NCBI RefSeq assembly: GCF_014651055.1
Contig: NZ_BMWD01000004.1
Span: forward strand, 92,001 to 156,000
Reading direction: 5' to 3'
DNA from: Streptomyces fructofermentans
GTDB lineage: Bacteria; Actinomycetota; Actinomycetes; Streptomycetales; Streptomycetaceae
Length of the DNA: 64,000 bases
Positions 39,213 through 47,852 of this stretch are shown here, piece after piece. The position numbers and the translations under genes were made by a program. The stretch's first letter is position 1. Every line of letters begins with the position of its first letter. The notes under the pieces are model-generated. The model did no database searches. It was not told the DNA's origin and saw only the letters and a list, made by a program, of their open reading frames with translations.

Positions 39213-39587
39213 ATGAGTGACACCCCTCCCGAATCCCCCGAGTCCGCCGGCTCCCCCGACTTCGACGCCATGACCCGCGACATCGCGGAGGTGCCCGCGG
39301 TCGAGGTCCTCGTGACGGTCGCCGTCAACCTGATGAGCGCCGCCGCCGTGAAGCTCGGTCTGACGGAGGAGGGCGACAAGTACAAGGACCTCGACGAGGC
39401 CCGCAAGCTGGTGCACGCGCTCGCCGGACTGCTGGACGCCAGCGCGACGGAGATCAGCTCCTTCCACGCGGCCCCGCTGCGCGACGGCCTGAAGTCGCTC
39501 CAGCTCGCGTTCCGCGAGGCGTCCCTCGTACCGGACGAGCCGGGCCAGGGGCCGGGCGAGAAGTACACGGGTCCCGTCTTCGGCTGA
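39213..39587 (+). CDS. DUF1844-domain protein
   Basis: A 124-residue protein of a family conserved next to infC in actinobacteria. The domain spans ~residues 22-90 (VPAVEVLVTVAVNLMSAAAV, KLGL, YKDLDEARKLVHALAGLLDA). It is all helical and its function is not known. The ATG at 39213 is used. It is divergent from infC and converges on the SseB-like gene with a hairpin between. Confidence 0.9.
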   Translation: MSDTPPESPESAGSPDFDAMTRDIAEVPAVEVLVTVAVNLMSAAAVKLGLTEEGDKYKDLDEARKLVHALAGLLDASATEISSFHAAPLRDGLKSLQLAFREASLVPDEPGQGPGEKYTGPVFG

Positions 39588-39588
39588 C

Positions 39589-39605
39589 CCTCCCCGCGGG
39601 GGAGG
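39589..39605. terminator. bidirectional hairpin
   Basis: CCTCCCC and GGGGAGG flank a GCG loop between two convergent stop codons (39587 and 39620). Confidence 0.75.
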
Positions 39606-39619
39606 CCGGCGCGCCGCCC

Positions 39620-40351
39620 CTAGGAGCGTACGAACAAGGGCTCGCCCGGAGGCGTCGTCCCGGCCGGCAGGATCGCCAGGTCGAGGCCGCGCACCAGGCG
39701 GGCCCTCAGCGTCTCGTCCGCGGCCAGCCGCCGCGCCACCGCCCGGGCCGCCTCCGCCGGCTCCGCGGACTCCTCCAGGACTAGGGCCAGGGTGCCGTCC
39801 GCCCGGCCCGGGCCCAGGTAGGCGCTGTGCACCGTCGGCTCGGCGGCGACCGCCGAGCGCACGGCCGCGGTCACGGCGGGATCGGCGAGCGGGTCCGTCG
39901 TCGTACGCCCCTCGGCCAGCGCGAGCAGCGCGGGCCCCGTCAGCTCGTACGGGACCGGACCGGCCAGGTCGAGCACGAGGGTGTCGGCCTTCTCGTGCGC
40001 GGCGGCCTTCAGCGCTTGGTGCAGCGGTACGGCCACGGGACGCGCCCGCGGGTCCCAGCGGGCCAGCGACTCGGTGGACGTGAAGGCGGGCAGGGCCGTC
40101 CGGCCGCCCGCCTTCAGGGTGGGGACGGCCATGTCGCTGGTCTTCTCGCGGCGCAGCCCGTTCTCGTCCTCCTCCACCTCGCCGAGCACGGCGACGACGG
40201 GGACGAGCAGTCGGGCGCCCTTCAGGGCCGCCAGGACGGGAGCGTGCGCCGACCTGTCCTCGGCCCAGGCCGAGAGCGCGGCGCTGAGCCGGGGGTCGGC
40301 GGTGCCGTCGTCGTCGGAGAAGCCGGGGTCCGGGATGTTCTTGTTCGCCAC
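39620..40351 (-). CDS. SseB-family protein
   Basis: A 243-residue soluble protein with an SseB-like N-terminal domain (LLVPVVAVLGE, LPAFTSTESLARWDP, PVAVPLHQALKAAAHEKADT, LVLDLAGP). The C-terminal half (VTAAVRSAVAAEPTVHSAYL onward) resembles the SseB C domain. The function in actinobacteria is unknown; it is regularly next to DUF1844 and infC. GTG at 40351 is chosen because homology begins at NIPDPGFSDDDG. Confidence 0.82.
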   Translation of the reverse strand: MANKNIPDPGFSDDDGTADPRLSAALSAWAEDRSAHAPVLAALKGARLLVPVVAVLGEVEEDENGLRREKTSDMAVPTLKAGGRTALPAFTSTESLARWDPRARPVAVPLHQALKAAAHEKADTLVLDLAGPVPYELTGPALLALAEGRTTTDPLADPAVTAAVRSAVAAEPTVHSAYLGPGRADGTLALVLEESAEPAEAARAVARRLAADETLRARLVRGLDLAILPAGTTPPGEPLFVRS

Positions 40352-40521
40352 GGGGACCGAGCCTAGCGCTGCCGGGGCGGGTGGCCGCCCGTGGGCCGAT
40401 CGCACGGTTTGCCCGGACCGGAAACGAGGCGTTCACGGGTCGAGGGATTTCTCAGGAATCCCTGACACGCTTCTCACACACGCCTAACCGCACGCACAGC
40501 GCGGGGGCCCACGATCGCGGC

Positions 40522-41484
40522 ATGTCCCCCCGCAGAGCACGGCCGCGCAGCGCCCGTCCGTCCCGCCGCAGGCGGCTCCTCCACGTGGGTGCGGCCTCCC
40601 TCGTGCTGCTGGGTGCCACGACCGCGGGGACGGCGTACGTGAGGGCCCACGACCGCGACGGCCTCGTATCGTCGTCCGCGGCACCCGAGGCGATGGAGGC
40701 GACCGTGGAACCAGGGACCGCGCCCACCCGCGCGAGCGGCTCGCCGTCGCAGGCGCCTCCCACTCCGGCCGCCGACCCCGACGCGCTGCTGGCCGAGGCG
40801 GTGGAGGCCGTGCCCCTGGAGGACGGGGCGAGGGTGTCCGTGGCCGTGCTGGACCTGGCGTCGGGCCGGAGCGCCATGTACGGGGACGCGGCGTTCGACA
40901 CCGCGAGCATCGTGAAGGTCGACATCCTGGCCGCGCTGCTGCTGCTCGCCCAGGACGAGGACCGTGCGCTGACCGTTCAGGAGAAGGCGTACGCCTCCGC
41001 GATGATCCGCAGCAGCGACAACGCCTCCGCCACGGCCCTCTGGTACGCGATCGGCCGGGCGGAGGGCCTCGCCGCGGCGAACGAGCGGTTCGGACTGCGG
41101 GACACCGAGGGCGGGGACGGGGCGCTGTGGGGGCTCACCCGGACCACGGCCGCCGACCAGCTCGCGCTGCTCCGCCAGGTGTTCGGGAGCGACTCGGAAC
41201 TGGACGAGGACGCGCGGGCCTATCTGCGCGAGCTGATGGGCGGCGTGGCCGAGGGGCAGGACTGGGGCGTCTCCGCCGCGGGGTCCGACTGCGCCCTCAA
41301 GAACGGCTGGCTGCCGCGGAGCACGACCGGGCTGTGGGACATCAACAGCGTGGGACGGGTGGCCGCGGACGGCCGCACGTACCTCGTCGTGGCGCTCTCC
41401 GACGGCAACTCCACGATGGCGAAGGGGATCTCGCTGGTGGAGGCGGTGTCCACGGCGGCGGTGGACGTGCTCGCGGACGCCTGA
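40522..41484 (+). CDS. secreted class A beta-lactamase-fold serine hydrolase
   Basis: A 320-residue exported protein. It begins MSPRRARPRSARPSRRRR, a basic head, then a hydrophobic signal segment (LLHVGAASLVLLGATTAG). After a Thr/Pro/Ala linker comes the hydrolase domain from ~residue 95: the SxxK motif in FDTASIVKVDIL, the SDN motif in MIRSSDNASATALW, and a Lys-Asn-Gly at ALKNGWLP where lactamases usually have KTG. It may be a penicillin-binding protein-like peptidase or amidase rather than a lactamase. It converges on the mycosin gene four bases away. Confidence 0.85.
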   Translation: MSPRRARPRSARPSRRRRLLHVGAASLVLLGATTAGTAYVRAHDRDGLVSSSAAPEAMEATVEPGTAPTRASGSPSQAPPTPAADPDALLAEAVEAVPLEDGARVSVAVLDLASGRSAMYGDAAFDTASIVKVDILAALLLLAQDEDRALTVQEKAYASAMIRSSDNASATALWYAIGRAEGLAAANERFGLRDTEGGDGALWGLTRTTAADQLALLRQVFGSDSELDEDARAYLRELMGGVAEGQDWGVSAAGSDCALKNGWLPRSTTGLWDINSVGRVAADGRTYLVVALSDGNSTMAKGISLVEAVSTAAVDVLADA

Positions 41485-41488
41485 CCGG

Positions 41489-42697
41489 CTACGCGGCGTC
41501 CTCGCGGCGCGGTCGGGAGCCCCGCCACAGGACGGTGGCCACGACCAGCAGGACGCCTCCGACGCCGCCGGCGAGGGGCCCGAGCCACGCGGTGGAGGCG
41601 CCCCCGTCCTTGCCGGTGTCCGGGCCCTCGCCGAAGTACTTGTCGTCGTGGGCCACCGGGCTCAGGCTCCCGGGCTTGAGCCCGGCGCTCCTGGCGACGG
41701 CCGCCGCGGGGTCGATGAAGCCGAAGCCCCGGGAGTCGTCACGTCCGCCCGAGGGGGCGTTGCGCGCCGTGTCCTGCAGCAGCTTCTTGATCTGGGCCGG
41801 GGACAGCCCGGGGCGGGCCGCCTCGATGAGGGCGACGGCCCCGGAGACGAAGGCCGAGGCGGCGCTGGTCCCCCAGCCCTCGTAGTACTTGCGGTCCGGG
41901 TCGGCGATGACGACGTCGACGCCGGGCGCGCTGACCGTGGCGTACCAGCGGCGGGTGGAGAACGGGGCGCGGGTGCCGTACCGGTCGACGGCCGTCGCGG
42001 CGATCACGCCCGGGTAGGCCGCCGGGTAGGAGATGTGGTCGCCCTTCTCGCCGCCGTTGCCCGCCGAGGCGACGACGACGGCGCCCTTCCTGAGGGCGTA
42101 CTGGACGGCCGCGTCCTCGGACGCCTCCGGGTGGGCGGACTTGGAGTCGTCGCCCAGTGAGAGGTTGATGACGTCGGCGCCGTGGTCCGCGGCCCACCGG
42201 ATGCCCTCGGCGAGGGCGTTGCCGCGGTTGCTGCGGGCCTTGCCGCGGGACGAGTCGCCGTCCTCCAGGATCACGCGGACGGGCAGGATCCTGGCCTCGG
42301 GGGCGATGCCCATGACGCCGTCCGCGTTGCCGGCACCGTGGCCGTGGCCCGCGATGATGCCCGCCATCGCGGTGCCGTGCCGGGCCCAGGCGCGGTCGCC
42401 GCGGCCCGCGCCGAAGCCCACCATGTCCTTGCCCTCCAGGACGTTGCCCGCCAGGTCGGGGTGCCGGTCGTCCACGCCCGTGTCGAGCACGGCGACCGTG
42501 ACGCCCTCCCCCTTGGTCGTACGCCAGACCTCCTGCGTGTGCATCGCCTCCAGTGCCCACTGCTGGGCGCGGATGCCGTCCGCGTGGGCGGCGGTGGGGG
42601 GCAGCAGCGCGAGGGTGGAGGCCAGCAGGACGACGAGGAGTCCCGCGCGGCGGGGCCCGGGGCGGCGCGCCGTGCGGGGTGCGGCGGTGCGGGTCAT
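41489..42697 (-). CDS. S8 serine protease, type VII-associated mycosin family
   Basis: A 402-residue membrane-anchored subtilase. A signal peptide (GLLVVLLASTLALLPPTAAHA) is followed by the catalytic triad: Asp in VAVLDTGVDDRHPDL, His in ARHGTAMAGIIAGHG and Ser in GWGTSAASAFVSGAV, with the oxyanion Asn in VVASAGNGGEKGD. A C-terminal membrane helix (LAGGVGGVLLVVATVLW) ends in a short basic tail. Family members cleave substrates of type VII secretion. No EccC, EsxA/B or other ESX genes lie nearby, so it is an orphan here. Its ATG overlaps the upstream gene's TGA. Confidence 0.9.
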   Translation of the reverse strand: MTRTAAPRTARRPGPRRAGLLVVLLASTLALLPPTAAHADGIRAQQWALEAMHTQEVWRTTKGEGVTVAVLDTGVDDRHPDLAGNVLEGKDMVGFGAGRGDRAWARHGTAMAGIIAGHGHGAGNADGVMGIAPEARILPVRVILEDGDSSRGKARSNRGNALAEGIRWAADHGADVINLSLGDDSKSAHPEASEDAAVQYALRKGAVVVASAGNGGEKGDHISYPAAYPGVIAATAVDRYGTRAPFSTRRWYATVSAPGVDVVIADPDRKYYEGWGTSAASAFVSGAVALIEAARPGLSPAQIKKLLQDTARNAPSGGRDDSRGFGFIDPAAAVARSAGLKPGSLSPVAHDDKYFGEGPDTGKDGGASTAWLGPLAGGVGGVLLVVATVLWRGSRPRREDAA

Positions 42698-44673
42698 GAC
42701 GGCTCCTCCCCGGCAGGGTCGACGGACTTGCGCAGGCTCCGCTCCACGCGGTCGGCGAGTCCCCGGGCGTCGTGGCCCAGGCCCGCCTGCGCGGGCGACT
42801 TGGTCGAGTCGGCCTTCATCGCGTCCTCTGCGGGCAGCGGTTCGCCGACCGTGCGGCCGTCGGCGAAGCCGGAGACCGCGTACACGACGACCGGGGCGTC
42901 GGTCAGCACCGACAGCGTCCACGACGCGCGCTGTCCGTCGCCGAACCCGGCGGCGGCCCCGTCCGCGGGGGCGTACGGGCGGGGCATGAGGTCGCGCCGC
43001 CGGTCGAGGCCCTGCTTCTCGAACCGGGTGCGCAGCGCCGCCATGGCCGCGGAGTCCGCCTTGGTGAACAGCAGGCCCACCGTCGTGACATGGCTGCGGG
43101 TGGCGTCCGTGTAGGTCGCGCGCAGCAGCCGCAGGCAGCCCACGGGGGCGAGGGCCTTGCGCAGCAGGGGGTCGAAGGCCTTCTTGCAGCCGCTGTCCGG
43201 GGCCACGGCGACCCGGGTCCACACCCGGTCGGAGCCGCCGGGTCCCGCGCCCTCGCCGCGCACGGTGGGCGGGAAGAGCTTGTCCACGGGGCTGCTGTGC
43301 CACAGGTCGCCGGCCGCGGCGAACGCGTTCCGTCTCCCGTCGCCGTCCGTGCCGTCGCCGGTGAGCCAACTCCCGGTGGCCGCGCCGCCGATGAGCCCGA
43401 GCCCGAGCACCACGCAGGCAGCGGCGGCCACGACCCGGGAGCGCCGGCGGGGAGCCGCGGCGGGCGGGCCGGGTTCCGGGTCGAACGCGCCGGGGGGCGG
43501 GAAGGAGTCGAACGGCCGGGGGGCCGGGATGCCGGGAGCCGGGGCCTGTGCGCCGGGGTTCCGTACCTCGGGGCTCCGTACTTCGGGGCTCCGTGCGTAC
43601 GGGGCGGGCCAGGAGGGGTCGGTGAAGGACTCGCCTCCGGGCGGGCGCGCGCCCGCGGGAGGCGTGCGGGATGCCGATGGAGGCGTGCGGGGCGCCGCGG
43701 GAGGGCCGGCGGGCAGGGTGCGCAGCCGGGTCGTGTCCTCCGAGGGCGCCGCGGTGCGTCGCGCGGCGGGGTGCAGGGTGCTGGGCCTGGGCGGTATGGG
43801 GCGTCCGGCCCGGCCGTCCGTGTCGAATGCGTCGGCCCTGCCTGCCGTGCTGCCCGTGCCGACCGGCGCGGACGTCGGGACGGCGCGCGGCTCCCGGGTG
43901 CCCGGCGCGGAAGGCTGCGCGGTCGCCGGAGCGGGCGGGAGCGGAGGGCCCTCGGGCCGCCGGGGCGGGCGGACGGCCGCACGCTCGCGGGACGCGCCGG
44001 GGGCCGTGCCCGGTGCGGTGGCGGGGCCGGGCGGGGCGGACCGCTCCCCGCCCTCGGGCCGGGGGACACGGGGTCCGGTGGCGGGGCGCGGCGGAAGCCC
44101 GGCCCCCCGGGAGGTGTGCGGTGCCGTGCCGGGGCCGGTGGCGGGGCGCGGCGGGACCGTCCCGGGTGCGGCGCCCTGTCCGGGCCCGCGCGGATCGCCC
44201 GCCGGGCGGGGCGGCAGGCCGGTGCCCCAGAAGTCCGTGCGCGGCGGGCGCGGGTCGGTCGACGGGCGCGGCGGGGCGTCCGGACGGCGCGGGGAGGCCG
44301 GCGGCGGGGTGTCGGGGAACCGCGCGGAGGCCGGTGGCGGCGGGGGCGTCCGGGGCGACGGCGGCTGTTCGCCGGTGGGCCGCAGGCTCGGGAAGCGCGC
44401 CTCGGGCGGTGTGTCCGGGGCACCGGGTCGCGGCGCGGCGCCCGGCCGGTGCTGCCACGGGGCGGGGCCGTCGGGTTCGCGGGCGGTGCGCGGGCCGGGG
44501 GCGTGCTCGTCGGTGCCGTCCTGGGCACGCGTCCCGTCCGGCCGACGCGCGGCTTCGGTGGACCCGGATTCCTGTGACCCGTCGGGCCGGTCCGCCGACT
44601 CGCCCGCGGAGGGCGGCCCTGGCGGTGTGGACGGGTGCGGCGGATGCGAGGCGCGGCGCGCTTCCGTGCTCAT
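42694..44673 (-). CDS. proline-rich membrane protein coupled to the mycosin
   Basis: A 659-residue protein. Residues ~1-410 are extremely Pro/Arg/Gly/Ala rich and probably disordered. A single membrane helix follows (VVAAAACVVLGLGLIGGAA, ~residues 415-433), then an extracytoplasmic domain (~440-659) with two cysteines (SGCKKAF, VGCLRLL) that could form a disulfide and a segment ASWTLSVLTDAPVVVYAVSG. The function is unknown. Its stop overlaps the mycosin start by four bases, so it is the likely partner or regulator of that protease. Confidence 0.75.
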   Translation of the reverse strand: MSTEARRASHPPHPSTPPGPPSAGESADRPDGSQESGSTEAARRPDGTRAQDGTDEHAPGPRTAREPDGPAPWQHRPGAAPRPGAPDTPPEARFPSLRPTGEQPPSPRTPPPPPASARFPDTPPPASPRRPDAPPRPSTDPRPPRTDFWGTGLPPRPAGDPRGPGQGAAPGTVPPRPATGPGTAPHTSRGAGLPPRPATGPRVPRPEGGERSAPPGPATAPGTAPGASRERAAVRPPRRPEGPPLPPAPATAQPSAPGTREPRAVPTSAPVGTGSTAGRADAFDTDGRAGRPIPPRPSTLHPAARRTAAPSEDTTRLRTLPAGPPAAPRTPPSASRTPPAGARPPGGESFTDPSWPAPYARSPEVRSPEVRNPGAQAPAPGIPAPRPFDSFPPPGAFDPEPGPPAAAPRRRSRVVAAAACVVLGLGLIGGAATGSWLTGDGTDGDGRRNAFAAAGDLWHSSPVDKLFPPTVRGEGAGPGGSDRVWTRVAVAPDSGCKKAFDPLLRKALAPVGCLRLLRATYTDATRSHVTTVGLLFTKADSAAMAALRTRFEKQGLDRRRDLMPRPYAPADGAAAGFGDGQRASWTLSVLTDAPVVVYAVSGFADGRTVGEPLPAEDAMKADSTKSPAQAGLGHDARGLADRVERSLRKSVDPAGEEPS

Positions 44674-44861
44674 GCACCCCCCGTTTCCTCGGCCCCGGGC
44701 GACCGGCCCGCCGAAGGAACCCCTCCGGAACCGTTCCCTGCTTGCGTGCGCGTCACTCTACGGGTTGACGACGCGGGAGTGGGAACCAGTCCGCAGGCCC
44801 GGAGGCATCTGCCCGGAACGTCCCCCTACCCTGCGGTAATCAGGTCTGGCAGGCTTCGCCC

Positions 44862-46064
44862 ATGACTGCCCGCGCCGCCGACCGGGCCCGCTACGACCGG
44901 GCCACCGCTCACCTAGACGCCCCCCTCGCGATCGTGGATCTCGAGGCCTTCGACGCCAACGCGGACGACCTCGTACGGCGGGCGGGCGGCAAACCCGTAC
45001 GCGTGGCGAGCAAGTCCGTGCGCTGCCGCGCGCTCCTGGAGCGCGTGCTCGCCCGGGACGGCTTCGCGGGGATCATGTCCTTCACGCTCGCCGAATCGCT
45101 GTGGCTGGCCCGCTCCGGCTTCGACGACGTGCTGCTCGCCTACCCGTCCGCGGACCGCAAGGGGTACGCGGAGCTGACGAACGACCCCAAGCTCGCGGGT
45201 GCCGTCACCGTGATGATCGACGACCCGGCGCAGTTGCGGCTGATCGACGAGGCGCGCGACGGCGGGCGCGAAGTGGTGCGGGTGTGCCTGGAGTTGGACA
45301 CCGCGCTGCGGATGTTCGGCGGCCGGGTGCGGGTCGGCGCGCGCCGCTCGCCGCTGCACTCCCCCGCCCAGGTCGCCGATCTGGCCCGTACGGTCGCCCG
45401 GATGCCCGGGTTCGCGCTGGTCGGGATCATGGCGTACGAAGGGCACATCGCCGGGGTGGGCGACGCGCTGCGCGGGCGGCCGCTGCGTTCGCGCGCGATC
45501 CGGCTGATGCAGGCCACGGCCCGCAAGGAGCTGGCCGCGCGGCGCGCGGACGTCGTGCGGGCCGTGCGTGCCGTCGCGCCGGACCTGGAGTTCGTCAACG
45601 GGGGCGGCACCGGCAGTGTCCAGCACACCGCGGCGGAGGACTCGGTGACCGAGATCGCGGCGGGTTCGGGACTGTACCTCCCGCGCCTCTTCGACAACTA
45701 CACGTCGTTCAGCGGGCGTCCGGCCGCGCTCTTCGCACAGCCCGTCGTCCGCAGGCCGGGGGTGGGTGTCGTGACCGTGCTGGGCGGCGGCTACCCCGCC
45801 TCGGGCGCGGCGGGCCAGGACCGGCTGCCCGTGCCCCATCTCCCGGAGGGCCTGTCCTACGACCCGCAGGAGGCGGCAGGCGAGGTCCAGACGCCACTGC
45901 TCGGCGCGCCCGCCGACGACCTGCTGATCGGCGACAAGGTGTGGTTCCGGCACGCGAAGGCCGGGGAGCTGTGCGAGCGGTTCGACGTGCTGCACCTCGT
46001 GGAGGGCGAGACGGTGACCGCGACCGTCCCGACGTACCGCGGGGAGGGGCACACCTTCCTGTGA
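44862..46064 (+). CDS. fold type III PLP enzyme (amino acid deaminase/aldolase)
   Basis: A 400-residue protein with an alanine-racemase-like N-terminal barrel. LAIVDLEAFDANADDLVRRA is followed by VRVASKSVRCRALL, whose Lys should hold PLP. A C-terminal domain contains NGGGTGSVQHTAAEDSVTEI and a metal-binding style of D-threonine aldolase/D-serine dehydratase. The likely substrate is a D-amino acid or 3-hydroxy amino acid. The ATG at 44862 has no clear ribosome site. It converges on the DUF2510 gene three bases away. Confidence 0.85.
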   Translation: MTARAADRARYDRATAHLDAPLAIVDLEAFDANADDLVRRAGGKPVRVASKSVRCRALLERVLARDGFAGIMSFTLAESLWLARSGFDDVLLAYPSADRKGYAELTNDPKLAGAVTVMIDDPAQLRLIDEARDGGREVVRVCLELDTALRMFGGRVRVGARRSPLHSPAQVADLARTVARMPGFALVGIMAYEGHIAGVGDALRGRPLRSRAIRLMQATARKELAARRADVVRAVRAVAPDLEFVNGGGTGSVQHTAAEDSVTEIAAGSGLYLPRLFDNYTSFSGRPAALFAQPVVRRPGVGVVTVLGGGYPASGAAGQDRLPVPHLPEGLSYDPQEAAGEVQTPLLGAPADDLLIGDKVWFRHAKAGELCERFDVLHLVEGETVTATVPTYRGEGHTFL

Positions 46065-46067
46065 CGG

Positions 46068-46985
46068 CTAGCGGGAGGGCCCGATGCTGCTGCCCACGCC
46101 GCCGCCGGTGTCCGCGTCGCCGACCGCCCGTATCCCCTTGGTGATCCGGTCCATGTCGGCGAGCGGCGGGCCGTCCTCGCCCGCGTCGAACACGTACCGG
46201 ACGACGATCGGCGCCTGCGCGCCGACGCTGGACGGGAACACCGTCGACTGGACGTAGCCCCCGGGGCCCGCCCCGGTGGTGACCCGCCAGCGCACGAAGT
46301 AGCCGGCCCGGCCCGCGACGGCGACCGGTCCCTGGGCCACGCGCTTGTGGGACGTGATGCCGTGGAAGGGCCGCCGGTCGACCCGGTCGCGGTCGTAGGC
46401 CAGGTCGGCGGCCTCGGAGATGTCGTCCTTGGCGAGCGCCTCGGGGGACGTCTCGTCGTTCTGGGTCACCGTGCGGGAGCTGACGACGCCGTGCCGGCAC
46501 AGGCCGTCGTCGCCCGGGCAGTCGTACGTCCCCGGGGTGGTCATCAGCACCTCGGGGTCGCTGACGTTCTCGGGCGCGGCCCAGCCGTCGAGGAGCGGCA
46601 GGGTGATGCCGTTGAGTTCGTCGACGACCGCGGTCGGGTCGTCGGCGGGTGTCCTCGAGGGGGACGGCGAGGGGGCCCTCGGGGTGGCGTCCGGCGCGGC
46701 GCCCGTGGCCGCCGGCACGCCGTCGGACTCCGGGACGCCGGTGTCCCCGCTCAGGACGACGGCGCCCGTGACGATCACCGCGGTCAGCACGGCCGCGGCG
46801 GCGGTGAGGACGACCGGCCTCGTGCGGAGGTGACCGCCGGCCGGGGCCGACCGGACGTGTGTCGGCGGTTGTCCCGGCGCCTCGGGGGTGCGGCGGTGCT
46901 CGGTCCAGGCGGTCCCGTCCCACCAGCGCTCGACGTGCGGGGCCGAGGGGTCGCGGTACCAGCCGGGCGGCGTCGTCATGCTCAT
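46068..46985 (-). CDS. DUF2510-domain membrane protein
   Basis: A 305-residue protein. The N-terminal DUF2510 motif (PPGWYRDPSAPHVERWWDG, then TAWTEH) is followed by a linker, one membrane helix (VVLTAAAAVLTAVIVTGAVV, ~residues 58-77) and an extracytoplasmic domain with a CPGDDGLCRHG cysteine pair. The outer domain is similar in style to the one in the proline-rich protein upstream, but the sequence is not clearly the same. Function is unknown. It is leftward and probably monocistronic. Confidence 0.78.
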   Translation of the reverse strand: MSMTTPPGWYRDPSAPHVERWWDGTAWTEHRRTPEAPGQPPTHVRSAPAGGHLRTRPVVLTAAAAVLTAVIVTGAVVLSGDTGVPESDGVPAATGAAPDATPRAPSPSPSRTPADDPTAVVDELNGITLPLLDGWAAPENVSDPEVLMTTPGTYDCPGDDGLCRHGVVSSRTVTQNDETSPEALAKDDISEAADLAYDRDRVDRRPFHGITSHKRVAQGPVAVAGRAGYFVRWRVTTGAGPGGYVQSTVFPSSVGAQAPIVVRYVFDAGEDGPPLADMDRITKGIRAVGDADTGGGVGSSIGPSR

Positions 46986-47060
46986 CCCGGCACTCTAGGC
47001 GGACCGTAGCCGTGCCGTGCGCGGCGGCCGGTCGGGGGCGCGGCCGCCGCGGGGGAGCGG

Positions 47061-47852
47061 CTACACGGGGGTCACGTACGCCCCCGAGATCCCGCCGTCC
47101 ACGAGGAAGTCCGAGGCGTTCACGAACGAGGAGTCGTCGCTCGCGAGGAACGCGACGGCTGCGGCGATCTCGTCGGCCTCGGCGAACCGACCGACGGGAA
47201 TGTGCACGAGGCGGCGCGCGGCGCGCTCCGGGTCCTTGGCGAACAGCTCCCGCAGGAGCGGGGTGTTGACGGGGCCTGGGCACAGGGCGTTGACCCGGAT
47301 GCCCTCGCGCGCGAACTGCACGCCCAGCTCGCGGGACATGGCGAGCACTCCGCCCTTGGACGCGGTGTACGAGATCTGCGAGGTCGCGGCGCCCATGCGC
47401 GCGACGAAGGACGCGGTGTTGATGATCGAGCCCCGGCCCTGGCGCCGCATGTAGGGGATCGCGGCCTTGCAGCACAGGAAGACGGAGGTGAGGTTGACGT
47501 CCTGGACGCGCTTCCAGGCCTCCAGGCCCGTGTCGAGGATCGAGTCGTCGTCGGGGGGCGAGATGCCCGCGTTGTTGAAGGCGACGTCGACGCTGCCGTA
47601 GGTGTCGTAGGCCGCCTTGAACAGGGCCTCGACCTGTTCGGGGTCGGTGACGTCCGCCTCGACGAAGAGTCCGCCGACCTCCTCGGCGGCCGCCCTGCCG
47701 CGCGGCCCGTCGACGTCCGCGCAGACGACGTGGGCGCCCTCGGAGGCGAGCCGGCGGGCGGTCGCGAGTCCGATGCCGCTGCCCGCGCCGGTGACGACGG
47801 CGGTGCGGCCGACCAGGCGGCGGCAGATGATTCCCTCGGTGGCTTCGGTCAC
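47061..47852 (-). CDS. short-chain dehydrogenase/reductase
   Basis: A 263-residue NAD(P)-dependent oxidoreductase with the classical SDR motifs TGAGSGIGLA, CADVD, NNAG, a catalytic Ser in INTASFVARMG and YTASKGG. The start is a GTG at 47852 overlapping the ALDH stop. It is the third enzyme in the glnA4-ALDH-SDR leftward unit. It could act as the hydroxy-intermediate dehydrogenase of the same pathway, but the substrate cannot be read from sequence. Confidence 0.9.
   Translation of the reverse strand: MTEATEGIICRRLVGRTAVVTGAGSGIGLATARRLASEGAHVVCADVDGPRGRAAAEEVGGLFVEADVTDPEQVEALFKAAYDTYGSVDVAFNNAGISPPDDDSILDTGLEAWKRVQDVNLTSVFLCCKAAIPYMRRQGRGSIINTASFVARMGAATSQISYTASKGGVLAMSRELGVQFAREGIRVNALCPGPVNTPLLRELFAKDPERAARRLVHIPVGRFAEADEIAAAVAFLASDDSSFVNASDFLVDGGISGAYVTPV

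Noticed and set aside
40522..41484. Functional class A beta-lactamase
   Set aside because: SxxK and SDN are present but KTG is replaced by KNG and the Glu-containing omega-loop motif is not clear, so resistance should not be inferred.
41489..44673. Complete type VII secretion locus
   Set aside because: Only a mycosin is present; no EccC ATPase, EsxA/B or other ESX proteins were found.
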